Below, piece after piece: positions 1 to 6,016 of a stretch of 11,432 nt of DNA. Each line of letters starts with the position of its first letter. Positions within the stretch are counted from its first letter, which is position 1. Position numbers and translations under genes: made by a program. The notes beneath the pieces were generated by a model, which saw only the letters and a program-made list of their open reading frames with translations, was not told the DNA's origin and did no database searches. This stretch comes from a bacterium (GTDB lineage: Bacteria; Pseudomonadota; Alphaproteobacteria; Caulobacterales; Hyphomonadaceae). Location: contig JAVBYB010000567.1 of assembly GCA_030824255.1 (NCBI GenBank), positions 1 through 11,432 of the forward strand. The letters are read 5' to 3'.

Positions 1-169
1 AACGAAGCCCCTTGAAGACCGAGATGCCGCCCGAGGCGATGCCGCGCACCTTGCCATCTGTCGTTTCCACAATGGGGAAGAGGCTTGCTTCGTCAGCGTG
101 GGCGGACATCAGCGATGCAGAGGCAATGAGCGCGCCGGCGCCAGCCAGCATCGAGCGGCGGTTCAGCAT
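1..169 (-). CDS. Type-B carboxylesterase, exported; N-terminal fragment
   Basis: Only the first 56 codons lie in the window; the gene runs off the left edge. The peptide opens with a twin-arginine-like signal (NRRSMLAGAGALIA, residues 3-16), a hydrophobic stretch and an ASLMSAHA-type cleavage site near residue 25. The mature start has V34-E-T-T-D-G-K-V-R-G and then VFKGLR at 51-56. This matches the opening strands of the carboxylesterase type B / para-nitrobenzyl esterase family, where a V-x-T-x-x-G-x-x-x-G segment precedes F-K-G-I-P-Y-A. The expected role is periplasmic or secreted hydrolysis of an ester, substrate unknown. The start is supported by a GGGGAGAG ribosome site about 7 nt upstream. 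The catalytic Ser-Glu-His residues lie outside the window, so activity cannot be judged. No functional link to the oxidase genes is apparent. Confidence 0.75.
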   Translation of the reverse strand, partial: MLNRRSMLAGAGALIASASLMSAHADEASLFPIVETTDGKVRGIASGGISVFKGLR

Positions 170-193
170 CTGGTTCTCTCCCCGGTCGTTTCT

Positions 194-199
194 ATTATC
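194..199 (-). promoter_or_regulatory. Possible -10 element of the esterase gene
   Basis: On the minus strand GATAAT (5 of 6 matches to TATAAT) lies 24 nt before the esterase ATG, leaving room for a short leader with its ribosome site. No good -35 hexamer is seen 16-18 bp further upstream, so this is a weak call. Confidence 0.25.
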
Positions 200-276
200 A
201 GTCGAGTTGGACTGTTTCTGCGGGCGTCTGTCCAGAGGGGAGAGATGACGTGCGGGTTACCTTAGAATGCGGGCAA

Positions 277-308
277 GTCGTGAAGGCCTCGGGAGAAGCC
301 TTCACGAC
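277..308. terminator. Strong hairpin between fixK-like gene and esterase gene
   Basis: A perfect 11-bp inverted repeat, GTCGTGAAGGC (277-287) and GCCTTCACGAC (298-308), flanks a 10-nt loop. It sits 31 bp beyond the stop codon of the minus-strand regulator and before the minus-strand esterase gene, where a terminator is expected. There is no run of T on either side, so it is not a textbook intrinsic terminator. It could equally be an mRNA 3'-end stabiliser or a protein-binding palindrome. The rest of 170-339 holds only the esterase leader and nothing else I can support. Confidence 0.5.
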
Positions 309-339
309 CCCGCGCGGGCCTTGCTCTGACGGGAGCCTG

Positions 340-1035
340 TCAGCTCGCGCAAGCGTGGATGCTCTCCAGCTGGCCGCCGGCGGCAAGTTCTTCGAGAATA
401 TCGCGGCGCTGGAGACGGCAGTGGTAGAGCGAGGTCATGCTGATCCAGCCACGGCGCTGAAACTCGCTCATCTTGCGGGAGATGGTTTCAAGCCGCAGGC
501 CGAGAAACTCGGCCATATCGCCACGGCGCATGGGTAGATCGAAGGAGTCATCCGGCTGGATATCGCAGAGATCCGAGATCGTGAGCAGGAAGTTGGCGAG
601 CTTCTGTTCCGCTGACTGCGCGCCGATCGCCGCGAGCTGCGCCTGCGCTGCGCCAAGCTGGCGGCCAACCTGGCGGAGAAGCTGGCCGGCGAGCTTGCCA
701 TCGCGCATGCAGATTTCGGCGACGCGGCCGATCGGGATGGCGCGGACCTGAACTGCGGTGATCGCTTCGCAGCCGTTTGAATACTCGACATCGGATTCGA
801 GGCCGAGGACAGAGCCCGTGTTGGCGAAGCCGACGATCTGGCGCTGGCCATCGACCAAGGTGCGATAGAGTTTCACCCAACCGGATTCGACGACATAGAT
901 GCTGTCGCGGTTATCGCCTTCGAAGAAGATATGATCGTGGGCCGGTATCGATTTGAGGGCGGGGCGCACGACGCCCGCGTCCGCATGGCTCTGGTTGACG
1001 ATGAGACCCGGGATTGCTCCGCCGGCGATGCACAT
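340..1035 (-). CDS. fixK: CRP/FNR-family transcription regulator, FixK-like
   Basis: 231 residues. The N-terminal cyclic-nucleotide-binding-fold domain covers roughly residues 25-110 (IFFEGDNRDSIYVVESG, then DGQRQIVGFANTGSVLGLE). A long dimerisation helix spans about 111-138 and a winged helix about 142-215. The recognition helix carries E183-T-I-S186-R187, the Glu/Ser/Arg set that in FNR and FixK reads TTGA/TTGC...TCAA half sites. The clustered N-terminal cysteines of oxygen-sensing FNR/FnrL are absent. The only N-terminal cysteine is C2, so it should not hold a 4Fe-4S cluster; this favours FixK over FNR. Other cysteines are C89, C109, C157, C206 and C229. The start is fixed by a perfect AGGAGG 5 nt before the ATG. 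By family knowledge it would activate microaerobic genes, and a perfect matching site sits in front of ccoN. No FixL/FixJ pair is visible in the window. Confidence 0.88.
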   Translation of the reverse strand: MCIAGGAIPGLIVNQSHADAGVVRPALKSIPAHDHIFFEGDNRDSIYVVESGWVKLYRTLVDGQRQIVGFANTGSVLGLESDVEYSNGCEAITAVQVRAIPIGRVAEICMRDGKLAGQLLRQVGRQLGAAQAQLAAIGAQSAEQKLANFLLTISDLCDIQPDDSFDLPMRRGDMAEFLGLRLETISRKMSEFQRRGWISMTSLYHCRLQRRDILEELAAGGQLESIHACAS

Positions 1036-1040
1036 GATTG

Positions 1041-1060
1041 CCTCCTGTCAGATTGGCAGG
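1041..1060 (-). promoter_or_regulatory. Ribosome site of the fixK-like gene with a partly overlapping hairpin
   Basis: AGGAGG (1041-1046) lies 5 nt before the ATG and decides the start. In the mRNA, CCTGCCA (1060-1054) can pair with TGACAGG (1050-1044) around a 3-nt loop, with a single C-A mismatch. The stem includes the first half of the ribosome site, so it could lower translation. Confidence 0.45.
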
Positions 1061-1097
1061 AACAGATTTGCGCGGGTAGCTTGCGGGCCTTTGCCGG

Positions 1098-1129
1098 AGT
1101 GTGTCTGGCTGTGTGACGAAGTGTGTCTG
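1098..1129. repeat. Two direct copies of AGTGTGTCTG spaced 22 bp
   Basis: Identical 10-mers lie at 1098-1107 and 1120-1129, a start-to-start distance of 22 bp, which is about two helical turns. A related GCTGTGTGACG lies between them. They fall in the leader/promoter zone of the divergent fixK-like gene. Same-face spacing suits binding of a dimeric or tandem regulator, but the motif matches no site I recognise. Confidence 0.45.
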
Positions 1130-1188
1130 ACAGGGTGAATTCGGGCATGGCGGCCGCGACAATTCGCCTGCCAAGCTGAATTGGAGGC

Positions 1189-1229
1189 AGGATAGCAGCC
1201 CATGGCGCGCGCGAATTGCGCTGAATCAG
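1189..1229 (-). promoter_or_regulatory. Candidate FixK-activated promoter of the fixK-like gene
   Basis: The 14-mer at 1216-1229 reads TTGCGCTGAATCAG on the plus strand. It matches TTGC-N6-TCAA except for the last base. Read towards the regulator, a TATCCT hexamer (1194-1189, 4 of 6 to TATAAT) has its centre 31 bp from the box centre. This is the geometry of an activator bound at about -41.5, and it predicts a transcript start near 1181 and a leader of about 146 nt. This would be autoregulation. Read the other way, the start would fall on the cytochrome ATG itself, so activation of that gene from this site is unlikely. Confidence 0.4.
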
Positions 1230-1263
1230 ATGGACGCCACGGGAAGCGTGGAAGGGAAAGAGA

Positions 1264-1617
1264 ATGAAAACGATACCGCTTGCCGGACTGGCCTTCCTCG
1301 CGCTCGCGGCCTGCAATGCCCCGCCGCCGGGACAGCCGTCGGCTGCGTCTGCAGAAGATGCCTCACTGATTGCTGACGGGCGGACGGTGGCGGAAGCCAA
1401 CTGCGCCCGATGCCACGCGCTGGATGATCAGACGGCAAGCCCCAATGCGGCAGCGCCACCAATGAAAGAGCTGCTTGGACGTTATGATGCGGACATGCTG
1501 GCGAACGACCTGATCGAAGGTATTCGCGTAGGTCATGACGACATGCCGGAGTTCGATCTTCCCGTCGCAGCGGCGGATGCCCTGGTTGCATACCTGACGT
1601 CGATCCGTGAGCGCTAG
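1264..1617 (+). CDS. Small class I c-type cytochrome, predicted lipoprotein
   Basis: 117 residues. The N-terminus is a lipoprotein signal: positively charged start, hydrophobic core, lipobox L14-A-A-C17. A Pro/Ala/Ser-rich linker (18-36) leads into one monoheme cytochrome c domain. Heme attachment is C47-A-R-C50-H51, and the likely axial methionine is M94 in D-D-M-P-E-F. A final helix (about 103-114, ADALVAYLTSIRE) is typical of the fold. The protein should be anchored in a membrane facing the periplasm and carry one electron. Its place beside the cbb3 genes suggests it may deliver electrons to CcoO/CcoP, but that is inference. The start has GGGAAAGAG just upstream. It is divergent from the fixK-like gene and convergent with hemN; the TAG stop at 1615-1617 overlaps the hemN stop by two bases of a shared CTAG, leaving no room for a terminator between them. 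Confidence 0.85.
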   Translation: MKTIPLAGLAFLALAACNAPPPGQPSAASAEDASLIADGRTVAEANCARCHALDDQTASPNAAAPPMKELLGRYDADMLANDLIEGIRVGHDDMPEFDLPVAAADALVAYLTSIRER

Positions 1618-2960
1618 ATCGCAAGGCTGTGCTTGCCGGCCTGGGACGCATGAGACGGGTCGAAACACGCGGCGATGTTGCGGATATAAGGACGGCCGCG
1701 TGATGTGACCGTCAGGTGTGAGCCGCGCAGGTCCGCGAGACCGGACTGCAACGCCGGAGCCAGACGGGCGCGGGAGCAAGCCAGGATATCGCCGGGAATG
1801 ACTGCTTCAAAGTTGCAGAGGACCTGCTCGATGACGGCGCCGATCCGGCGGTCCTGCTCTGTCAGCGTGATGCCGCGCACGACCGGGGACCGGCGCTCGG
1901 CGATCGCTTCGCGATAGGCTGAGGTGTCGGAGGCGTTCTGGTAGATGAGATTGGGAAGCGAGGAGATGGCGGAGGCGCCGAAGCCGATGAGGGCGGTGGC
2001 GTCGTCATCTGTATAGCCCTGGAAATTGCGGCGGAGGCGGCCCTGCATATCGGCGGTGGCCAGCGAGTCGCCGGGGGCGGCAAAGTGATCGAACCCGATG
2101 GGCAGATAACCGGCGGATTCGAGTGACTGTGCGGCGGCTTCGGACTGGCGGAAGCGCGTCTCGCTGTCAGGCAGGTCCTGCGTGCGGATGCCTTTCTGGT
2201 GCTTCTTCATCCATGGCACATGAGCGTAGCCAAAGACGGCGATACGATCGACATCGTGCTGGGAGGCAAAGAGCGCGGTTTCGATGACGTGTCCCATGGT
2301 CTGGCCGGGAAGGCCGTACATCAGGTCCATGTTGATCGACTCGATGCCGGCGCTACGCAAGCCGCGCATGGAGCTTTCGATTTCCTCGCGCGACTGGACG
2401 CGGTTGATGGCCTGCTGCACGCCGCGATCGAGCACCTGTACGCCCATGCTTGCGCGGTTCAGGCCAGCCGCCGCGTAGGCGTCGATCGTGGCGGGCGTGA
2501 GGCCGCGCGGGTCCAGCTCCGCGGCGATTTCCGCGAGGCTGGAGAAAGCAAAATGGCCGCGCAGGGTAGCCATGATTTCGCGGATGTGGCGGGGTGTCAG
2601 TATATCCGGCGAGCCGCCGCCGAAGTGGAGGCGCGTGACGCTGGCCGTGCCGGGCGCTAGGCGTGCGATTTGTGCGATTTCGGCCTTGAGGGCGGTGACG
2701 TAGCTATCGAGCGGATCTTTCAGCGTCGGGACGCTTGTGTTGCAGCCGCAGTACCAGCAGAGCTTCTTGCAGTACGGAATATGAACGTAGAGCGAGAGCG
2801 TGGCATTGGCGGGGAGTGAGGTGAGCGCTGCGCGGGCGGCGCCGTGGCCGACCGAGGGCGAGAAGCGATTGGCGGGCGGATAGCTGGTGTAGCGGGGCAG
2901 CTGTTCCTGCGCGAAGTCGGGCAGGTATTCCCAGCGGCGCGATGTGTAGCGTGGATTCAT
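1614..2960 (-). CDS. hemN: Oxygen-independent coproporphyrinogen III oxidase (radical SAM)
   Basis: 448 residues, the normal HemN length. It converts coproporphyrinogen III to protoporphyrinogen IX without oxygen, in the cytoplasm, supplying heme for the oxidase when oxygen is scarce. The radical SAM cluster motif is C64-K-K-L-C68-W-Y-C71-G-C73, the CX3CX2CXC form with the fourth cysteine typical of true HemN rather than HemW. It is preceded by YVHIPY as in the family. The SAM-binding glycine motif is GGGSP (114-118), with Ser where Thr is usual. Further family segments are MDLMYGLPGQT (211-221), the IGFDHFA block (288-294) and a C-terminal HemN domain (about 365-430). I start it at the ATG at 2960. 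This gives the expected N-terminus (YTSYP at 24-28) and overlaps the upstream small gene by ATGA. There is no ribosome site of its own, so translation is probably coupled to that gene. Confidence 0.95.
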   Translation of the reverse strand: MNPRYTSRRWEYLPDFAQEQLPRYTSYPPANRFSPSVGHGAARAALTSLPANATLSLYVHIPYCKKLCWYCGCNTSVPTLKDPLDSYVTALKAEIAQIARLAPGTASVTRLHFGGGSPDILTPRHIREIMATLRGHFAFSSLAEIAAELDPRGLTPATIDAYAAAGLNRASMGVQVLDRGVQQAINRVQSREEIESSMRGLRSAGIESINMDLMYGLPGQTMGHVIETALFASQHDVDRIAVFGYAHVPWMKKHQKGIRTQDLPDSETRFRQSEAAAQSLESAGYLPIGFDHFAAPGDSLATADMQGRLRRNFQGYTDDDATALIGFGASAISSLPNLIYQNASDTSAYREAIAERRSPVVRGITLTEQDRRIGAVIEQVLCNFEAVIPGDILACSRARLAPALQSGLADLRGSHLTVTSRGRPYIRNIAACFDPSHASQAGKHSLAI

Positions 2961-3205
2961 GTGCGCACGCGACGAAGAGCAAGGCGTGCGGGGCGGATAA
3001 GTGATGCGCCGATGAGTGTCACGCCAGTGAGCATGACAACGCAGCCGGTGCAGTGGGCGTGGCTGAGCGACGCAAAGGAGGTTGTCGTGGCCGGGCCGCA
3101 CCAGGCATTGAGCAGTTCGCCGGGGACCTGCGACTGACAGGCTCGAATGAAGGCGCCTGCAAGCAACACGGCAATACCAGACAGGAAAGTAGCCGCGGGT
3201 TTCAC
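2957..3205 (-). CDS. Unrecognised 82-aa two-helix membrane protein with Cys/His motif, coupled to hemN
   Basis: I do not recognise this family with certainty. With the GTG start at 3205 it is 82 residues. TM helix 1 covers about residues 5-22, a short loop holds C23 and W35-C36-G37-P38, and H49-A-H51-C52-T-G-C55 lies right at the start of TM helix 2 (about 53-71). A basic tail follows (RPARLALRRVRT). A small protein with four cysteines and two histidines at a membrane surface suggests metal, heme or thiol chemistry, but that is inference. The start is decided by GGAGG at 3211-3215, 5 nt upstream. The frame stays open further upstream but would run through the FixK box and look unlike protein. 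It overlaps hemN by ATGA, so the two form one translationally coupled operon, divergent from ccoN and likely under the same FixK box. Confidence 0.72.
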   Translation of the reverse strand: MKPAATFLSGIAVLLAGAFIRACQSQVPGELLNAWCGPATTTSFASLSHAHCTGCVVMLTGVTLIGASLIRPARLALRRVRT

Positions 3206-3210
3206 AGGCG

Positions 3211-3215
3211 CCTCC
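3211..3215 (-). promoter_or_regulatory. GGAGG ribosome site that fixes the GTG start of the small membrane protein
   Basis: GGAGG on the minus strand with a 5-nt spacer to GTG at 3205. No ATG with a comparable site exists in this frame nearby; the only ATGs lie beyond the FixK box. Confidence 0.6.
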
Positions 3216-3272
3216 ACCAAGGAACGGTCGCTGCGGTTGGGGGGAAAAGCGACCGTGAGGCTGTCTAGCGCG

Positions 3273-3300
3273 TGCGCCAGATTGACCCTTTGCGCCAGAT
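3273..3300. repeat. Direct repeat of TGCGCCAGAT beside the FixK box
   Basis: TGCGCCAGAT occurs at 3273-3282 and 3291-3300, 18 bp apart. The second copy is the core of the FixK box; the first forms a degenerate box (GTGCGCCAGATTGA). ACCCTT (3285-3290) and AAGGGT (3302-3307) form a perfect inverted repeat around the good box. Outside these elements 3206-3385 holds only the two leaders. Confidence 0.5.
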
Positions 3301-3303
3301 CAA
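3290..3303. promoter_or_regulatory. FixK/FNR-type box in the divergent ccoN / hemN-operon promoter
   Basis: TTGCGCCAGATCAA is a full match to the alphaproteobacterial FixK consensus TTG(A/C)-N6-(T/G)CAA and 8 of 10 to FNR's TTGAT-N4-ATCAA. It lies 82 bp before the ccoN ATG and 84 bp before the GTG of the small gene upstream of hemN, almost exactly midway. An activator at -41.5 would place starts near 3338 (plus) and 3255 (minus), each leaving a leader of about 50 nt. The -10 regions are weak: TAGACA at 3267-3262 on the minus side, nothing clear on the plus side. Weak -10s fit activator dependence. The regulator that would read it is encoded about 2.3 kb to the left. Confidence 0.72.
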
Positions 3304-3385
3304 GGGTTTGCGCTGCGGCATCGGTCATTGGTCCGCTCAAGGCGCCCGACATGGGTTCGGGGCCGCTTCAGATGAGGCGTGGATC

Positions 3386-5050
3386 ATGGCGGCAGGCGTT
3401 TCACGAGCCCAGGGGGCGGATCCCAGCACACTAACCGTCGGGTTGATCCTGCTGGTCGTGCTGGTGTTCGGGATTTCGGGCGCGGCGAATGCCGTGGACC
3501 CGCGTTTCGGCGCACATGCGTGGATGCTCACGATCGCCGCGTTTGCGTGGCTGGCAGGCTTGCTGATCTGGCACGAAGAGAGCGAGCCGGGACAACGCTT
3601 CGACAAGACATATTACGAGGAAGGCGTGGTGAAGGCGGGGGTCATCGCCACCACGCTCTGGGGCATTGCGGGCTTTCTTGTCGGCCTGATCATCGCGCTG
3701 CAGCTCACCTTTCCGAATCTCTTCTACTTTCCTGACTGGGGCTGGACGAACTTTGGCCGGATGCGGCCGCTGCACACGTCCGCTGTGATCTTTGCGTTCG
3801 GCGGCAATGCGCTGATCGCGACGAGCTTCTATGTGGTGCAGCGGACATGCCGGACACGGCTCGCGGGCGGGATGTGGCCGTGGTTCGTGTTCTGGGGCTA
3901 CCAGCTTTTCATTGTGCTGGCCGGCACCGGCTACCTGATGGGAATCTCGCAGTCGAAGGAGTACGCCGAGCCGGAATGGTATGCCGACCTGTGGCTGACG
4001 ATTGTGTGGGTGGCCTATCTCGCTGTGTTCGTGGCGACGTTGCTTCGGCGCAAAGAGAAGCACATCTACGTGGCGAACTGGTTCTACCTCGCCTTCATCG
4101 TGACGATTGCGATGCTGCATATCGTCAACAACATCTCGCTGCCTGCGAGCGTGTTCGGCGCGAAGTCCTATTCGCTGTTCAGCGGCGTGCAGAGCGCGCT
4201 GATCCAGTGGTGGTACGGCCACAATGCGGTGGGCTTCTTCCTGACGGCCGGCTTCCTGGCGATCATGTATTACTTCATCCCGAAGCGTGTGGAGCGTCCG
4301 GTTTGGTCCTACCGGCTGTCGATCGTGCACTTCTGGTCGCTGATCTTCATCTACATCTGGGCGGGCCCGCACCACCTGCACTACACGGCGCTGCCGCAGT
4401 GGGCGCAGACGCTGGGCATGACGTTCTCGATCATGCTGTGGATGCCGAGCTGGGGCGGCATGATCAACGGCCTGATGACGCTGTCCGGTGCGTGGGACAA
4501 GCTGCGCACCGATCCAGTCGTGCGGATGCTGGTGGTCTCGGTCGCCTTCTACGGCATGGCGACGTTCGAGGGACCTGCGATGTCGATCCGCGAAGTGAAT
4601 GCGCTGTCGCACTATACCGACTGGGGCATCGGGCACGTTCACTCGGGCGCGCTGGGCTGGGTCGGCTTCGTGACGTTCGGTGCGCTCTACTGCCTGACGC
4701 AGTGGGTGTGGAAGCGGCAGAAGCTCTACTCGAACGCGCTGGTCGAGTGGCACTTCTGGATCGCGACGCTGGGCATCGTTCTCTACATCACGTCGATGTG
4801 GGTATCGGGCATCATGGAAGGCCTGATGTGGCGCGCCTATAACGAGTTCGGCTTTCTCAGCTACTCGTTCATCGAGACGGTGAGCGCCAAGCACATCTCC
4901 TACATCATCCGGGCGCTGGGCGGCGGGCTCTACCTGATCGGTGCGCTGATCATGGCCTACAACCTCTTCCGCACGGCGCGGGGCGATGTTCCCGCAGAGG
5001 ATCGGAAGAATGTTCCTGCCGCGCCCGCAAACCTTCAACCAGCAGAATAG
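3386..5050 (+). CDS. ccoN: cbb3-type cytochrome c oxidase subunit I
   Basis: 554 residues; the catalytic subunit in the inner membrane, reducing oxygen to water and pumping protons. Ligands can be read directly. The low-spin heme b histidines are H130 (R-P-L-H-T) and H419. The heme b3 histidine is H417 (G-H-V-H-S). The CuB histidines are H279 (Y-G-H-N), H329 and H330 (G-P-H-H-L-H). The conserved helix VII tyrosine that cross-links to a CuB histidine is Y323 (F-I-Y-I-W). Two extra N-terminal helices (about 16-34 and 46-62) precede the common core, as is usual in alphaproteobacterial CcoN. I chose the ATG at 3386, after GAGG about 9 nt upstream. An in-frame start at 3272 exists but would translate through the FixK box and leader. 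First gene of the ccoNOQP-GHIS operon. Confidence 0.97.
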   Translation: MAAGVSRAQGADPSTLTVGLILLVVLVFGISGAANAVDPRFGAHAWMLTIAAFAWLAGLLIWHEESEPGQRFDKTYYEEGVVKAGVIATTLWGIAGFLVGLIIALQLTFPNLFYFPDWGWTNFGRMRPLHTSAVIFAFGGNALIATSFYVVQRTCRTRLAGGMWPWFVFWGYQLFIVLAGTGYLMGISQSKEYAEPEWYADLWLTIVWVAYLAVFVATLLRRKEKHIYVANWFYLAFIVTIAMLHIVNNISLPASVFGAKSYSLFSGVQSALIQWWYGHNAVGFFLTAGFLAIMYYFIPKRVERPVWSYRLSIVHFWSLIFIYIWAGPHHLHYTALPQWAQTLGMTFSIMLWMPSWGGMINGLMTLSGAWDKLRTDPVVRMLVVSVAFYGMATFEGPAMSIREVNALSHYTDWGIGHVHSGALGWVGFVTFGALYCLTQWVWKRQKLYSNALVEWHFWIATLGIVLYITSMWVSGIMEGLMWRAYNEFGFLSYSFIETVSAKHISYIIRALGGGLYLIGALIMAYNLFRTARGDVPAEDRKNVPAAPANLQPAE

Positions 5051-5061
5051 TGAGAGCTGTC

Positions 5062-5835
5062 ATGGCAACGCGCCCGAACTGGTTGATGCGCAACCACAAG
5101 ATCTTCGAGAAGCACACTTTCATCCTGATCGCCGGCATCCTTGTGGTGGTGGCGATCGGGGGACTGATCGAAATCGCGCCGCTGTTTTATCTGAAGAACA
5201 CTATCGAGAAGGTGGAGGGCGTGCGGCCCTATACGCCACTCGAGCTGGCGGGGCAGAACATTTATATCCGCGAGGGGTGCAACACGTGTCACTCGCAGAT
5301 GATCCGTCCGCTGCGGGATGAAGTGGAGCGGTATGGGCATTATTCGCTCGCCGCGGAGAGCATGTACGATCATCCGTTCCAGTGGGGCTCCAAGCGCACG
5401 GGGCCGGACCTCGCGCGCGTCGGCGGCAAGTATTCCGACGAATGGCAGAAGCAGCATCTGATCAATCCGCGTAGCCTCGTGCCGGAATCGATCATGCCGC
5501 CCTATGCTTTCATGGAAGATCGCAAGATCGATCTGTCTACCATCGCAAACGAAATGCGGACGCTGCGCCAGGCGGGCGTGCCTTACACCGACGACATGAT
5601 TTTACGCGCGCAGGACGACGCGAAGGCGCAGGCGGGCGGCGACTATGACGTCGACAGTTTCCGGGCGGATTACGACACGCTGTCGGGCCGCACGGGCACC
5701 GTAAATGTGCGGGACTTCGATGCAATGCGTGGCGATCCGAGCGAGCTGGATGCGCTGATCTCTTATCTGCAGGTGCTGGGCACGATGGTCGATTTCTCGA
5801 CCTACGAAGCCGGCGATCTCGATAACAAGCGGTGA
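5062..5835 (+). CDS. ccoO: cbb3-type cytochrome c oxidase subunit II, membrane-bound monoheme cytochrome c
   Basis: 257 residues. One N-terminal membrane anchor (about 19-42) carries a periplasmic cytochrome c domain. The heme site is E-G-C73-N-T-C76-H77-S-Q-M, followed by the family signature from Y91-G-H-Y through P105[12 protein letters not shown]. The axial methionine is M145 in I-M-P-P-Y. It passes electrons from CcoP or soluble donors to the heme b of CcoN. The ATG at 5062 is preferred, with GAGAG upstream and the conserved NHKIFEKH segment near the start. A GTG at 5050 overlapping the ccoN stop lacks a ribosome site. It lies 11 bp after ccoN. A stretch at about 185-215 rich in Asp and Ala lies between the heme domain and the C-terminus, without affecting any ligand. 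Confidence 0.96.
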   Translation: MATRPNWLMRNHKIFEKHTFILIAGILVVVAIGGLIEIAPLFYLKNTIEKVEGVRPYTPLELAGQNIYIREGCNTCHSQMIRPLRDEVERYGHYSLAAESMYDHPFQWGSKRTGPDLARVGGKYSDEWQKQHLINPRSLVPESIMPPYAFMEDRKIDLSTIANEMRTLRQAGVPYTDDMILRAQDDAKAQAGGDYDVDSFRADYDTLSGRTGTVNVRDFDAMRGDPSELDALISYLQVLGTMVDFSTYEAGDLDNKR

Positions 5836-5839
5836 CGCC

Positions 5840-6016
5840 ATGAATTACGAAGGCTTGTCCGCGTTCGCCCAGACGGGCGGAACCGTTTACTTCGCGGCGA
5901 TCTTCCTCGTCGTGCTGGTTTATGCGCTGTGGCCACGCAACGGCGCTCGCTTCAAGCGCGCCGCTGAAATTCCCATGAAAGAGAAAGAGCACAGCGATGA
6001 CCGACCGCTTGCCTGA
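5840..6016 (+). CDS. ccoQ: cbb3-type cytochrome oxidase small subunit CcoQ/FixQ
   Basis: 58 residues. One transmembrane helix (about 15-31, VYFAAIFLVVLVYALWP) follows a short N-terminus (MNYEGLSAFAQTGG). A positively charged stretch (R34-R40) and a charged tail come after it. This is the usual size and layout of CcoQ, a single-helix subunit that stabilises the association of CcoP with the CcoNO core. The ATG is 4 bp after the ccoO stop. The last 20 bp overlap the start of ccoP in another frame, so the tail HSDDRPLA is encoded by sequence that also starts CcoP; stronger selection on ccoP here would leave the CcoQ tail free to drift. Confidence 0.9.
   Translation: MNYEGLSAFAQTGGTVYFAAIFLVVLVYALWPRNGARFKRAAEIPMKEKEHSDDRPLA

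Noticed and set aside
340..1035. Naming the regulator fnr or fnrL
   Set aside because: The N-terminal cysteine cluster that binds the oxygen-sensing 4Fe-4S centre is absent; FixK-like is the better fit.
1216..1229. FixK box activating the cytochrome c lipoprotein gene
   Set aside because: At the usual -41.5 position transcription would start at the ATG itself (1264), yet the gene has a leader ribosome site; the geometry fits the divergent regulator gene better.
3206..3352. Longer N-terminus (131 residues) for the small membrane protein
   Set aside because: The additional 49 residues run through the FixK box and its repeats and look unlike a signal or domain. GGAGG followed by GTG at 3205 gives a proper membrane-protein start.
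3272..3385. Longer N-terminus for ccoN starting at 3272
   Set aside because: It would translate through the FixK box and the predicted transcript start, has no family resemblance, and the ATG at 3386 has a usable ribosome site.
3431..5038. A 535-codon minus-strand open frame opposite ccoN
   Set aside because: It is antisense to a gene with every catalytic residue of CcoN in place. Its translation is highly charged, His/Arg/Asp-rich and has no recognisable domain; it is a by-product of GC-rich codon use.
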